From Paraburkholderia phytofirmans PsJN (GTDB lineage: Bacteria; Pseudomonadota; Gammaproteobacteria; Burkholderiales; Burkholderiaceae): a DNA stretch of 64,000 nt. Both the position numbers and the translations under genes were made by a program. The notes beneath the pieces were generated by a model. It saw only the letters and a program-made list of their open reading frames with translations. It ran no database searches and was not told the origin of the DNA. Of the stretch, positions 63,437 to 64,000 are shown piece after piece (the stretch's first letter is position 1; each line of letters begins with the position of its first letter). The DNA lies in contig NC_010676.1 in NCBI RefSeq assembly GCF_000020125.1, forward strand, positions 1,922,001-1,986,000, given 5' to 3'.

Positions 63437-64000
63437 ATGAACCATGTTTCAGAGCAACCCACCTCACATTCCATGGCGAATAGGGCCGTGAGCGCCGCCA
63501 CGTTTGGCACCGCGCTTGAATGGTTTGACTTTACGCTCTACGGATCAGTCGCAGCCACGGTATTGCCAAAGTTGTTCTTCCCGGCGATGGATTCGAGTTC
63601 TGCCATGCTTGCCTCGTTGGCAACTTTCAGTGTCGGACTGGCCGCGCGCCCACTCGGTGCGATCATCTGCGGATACTTTGGCGACAAGATTGGACGTCGC
63701 AATCTCATGCTCGGCACGGTGTCGGTGATGGGTCTCACGTCGGTACTGATGGGTTTGCTGCCCACGTACGCACAGATTGGCGTTTATGCGCCTCTGCTGC
63801 TGGTCATTCTTCGCATTGTTCAGGGTTTCGCACTTGGCGGCGAATCTACCGGTGGCCAACTGATGGCGCTAGAGCATGCTCCGGCAGACCGGCGAGGCAA
63901 ATACTCCGGTCTGATCGGCATGTGCGCTCCGCTGAGCCAGATAGTTGCCAACGCGGTGCTTCTGCTGCTTTCTTCGACGATGAGCGCGGGGGCCTTCATC
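63437..64000 (+). CDS. MFS transporter, MHS type (partial, runs off window end)
   Basis: The first 188 codons of an MHS-family proton symporter. GTALEWFDFTLYGSVAATVLP in helix 1, GYFGDKIGRRNLMLGTVSVMG in the loop and RIVQGFALGGESTGGQLMALEHAPADRRG are the family motifs, and five or six helices are already visible. ATG follows AGCAGGAGACACGC. The stop lies outside the window. The substrate is unknown; it is likely controlled by the preceding IclR. Confidence 0.9.
   Translation, partial: MNHVSEQPTSHSMANRAVSAATFGTALEWFDFTLYGSVAATVLPKLFFPAMDSSSAMLASLATFSVGLAARPLGAIICGYFGDKIGRRNLMLGTVSVMGLTSVLMGLLPTYAQIGVYAPLLLVILRIVQGFALGGESTGGQLMALEHAPADRRGKYSGLIGMCAPLSQIVANAVLLLLSSTMSAGAFI

Noticed and set aside
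1..64000. tRNA, rRNA, CRISPR and insertion-sequence search by eye
   Set aside because: No T-loop-like tRNA ends, no rRNA-like blocks, no regularly spaced repeats and no transposase frame were found.

Overview
The window looks like accessory chromosome or megaplasmid of a high-GC beta-proteobacterium, most likely Paraburkholderia, Caballeronia or Burkholderia in the broad sense. This is inferred from codon use, a Burkholderiales-type porin, many LysR/GntR/IclR-controlled catabolic blocks and an Rsb stressosome. No rRNA, tRNA, CRISPR array, integrase or intact insertion sequence was recognised. Several genes are visibly decayed.

Layout. 0.2-8 kb: respiration and molybdenum block with a DUF1488-like protein, a di-domain molbindin, a small membrane ORF, a YdeP-type molybdopterin oxidoreductase cut by one in-frame amber codon, cyanide-insensitive cytochrome bd oxidase (cydA/cydB) and a bestrophin. 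8-13.5 kb: small stress genes, namely a ferritin-like protein, two related Gly-rich secreted proteins either side of a CheY-like regulator, a metallo-beta-lactamase-fold hydrolase, two Hsp20 genes (one frameshifted) and an unknown protein. 13.6-23.8 kb: one long minus-strand catabolic run, lhgO, porin, rraA-like, MFS, Ldh-type dehydrogenase, ketoglutarate semialdehyde dehydrogenase and chemoreceptor, with a FadR-type GntR regulator. TTGTC-A-GACAA-type operators precede gntR and lhgO. 24-31.6 kb: hexuronate block (uxuA-uxuB-iolB) and a divergent M24 hydrolase with an MHS transporter, around a LysR regulator. A 69-bp element is present twice, once upstream of each minus-strand unit.

31.7-33.5 kb: a PAS-GGDEF-EAL protein. 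33.6-43.8 kb: a ten-gene amide operon (substrate-binding protein, two permeases, two ATPases, FmdA, AmiC, AmiR, SDR, amidase). Its leader carries a strong intrinsic terminator on the operon strand, the arrangement expected for ANTAR/AmiR antitermination. 43.9-46.2 kb: HxlR regulator with two divergent NAD(P)-binding proteins. 46.4-48.8 kb: arsenic operon arsR-arsI-arsC-[acr3 deletion remnant]-arsH; the arsR promoter is embedded in a perfect palindrome and predicts a leaderless mRNA. 49-51 kb: exported class-C beta-lactamase-like lipoprotein. 51-56.6 kb: ADP-forming acyl-CoA synthetase and enoyl-CoA hydratase, divergent MFS, IclR regulator. 56.6-57.4 kb: two gene remnants. 57.4-61.7 kb: RsbR-RsbS-RsbT-SpoIIE phosphatase followed by a hybrid histidine kinase whose N-terminus is itself an RsbT-like ATPase domain. 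62.4-64 kb: an IclR regulator with an operator between its -35 and -10, and an MHS transporter cut by the window end.

Together this is a set of substrate-specific uptake-plus-catabolism modules, each with its own regulator and recognisable operator, interspersed with stress-response genes. The most informative items are the regulatory DNAs (69-bp repeat, GntR sites, amide-operon attenuator, ArsR palindrome), the IolB-for-uronate-isomerase substitution, the lhgO/semialdehyde-dehydrogenase cluster, and the stressosome-histidine kinase junction.
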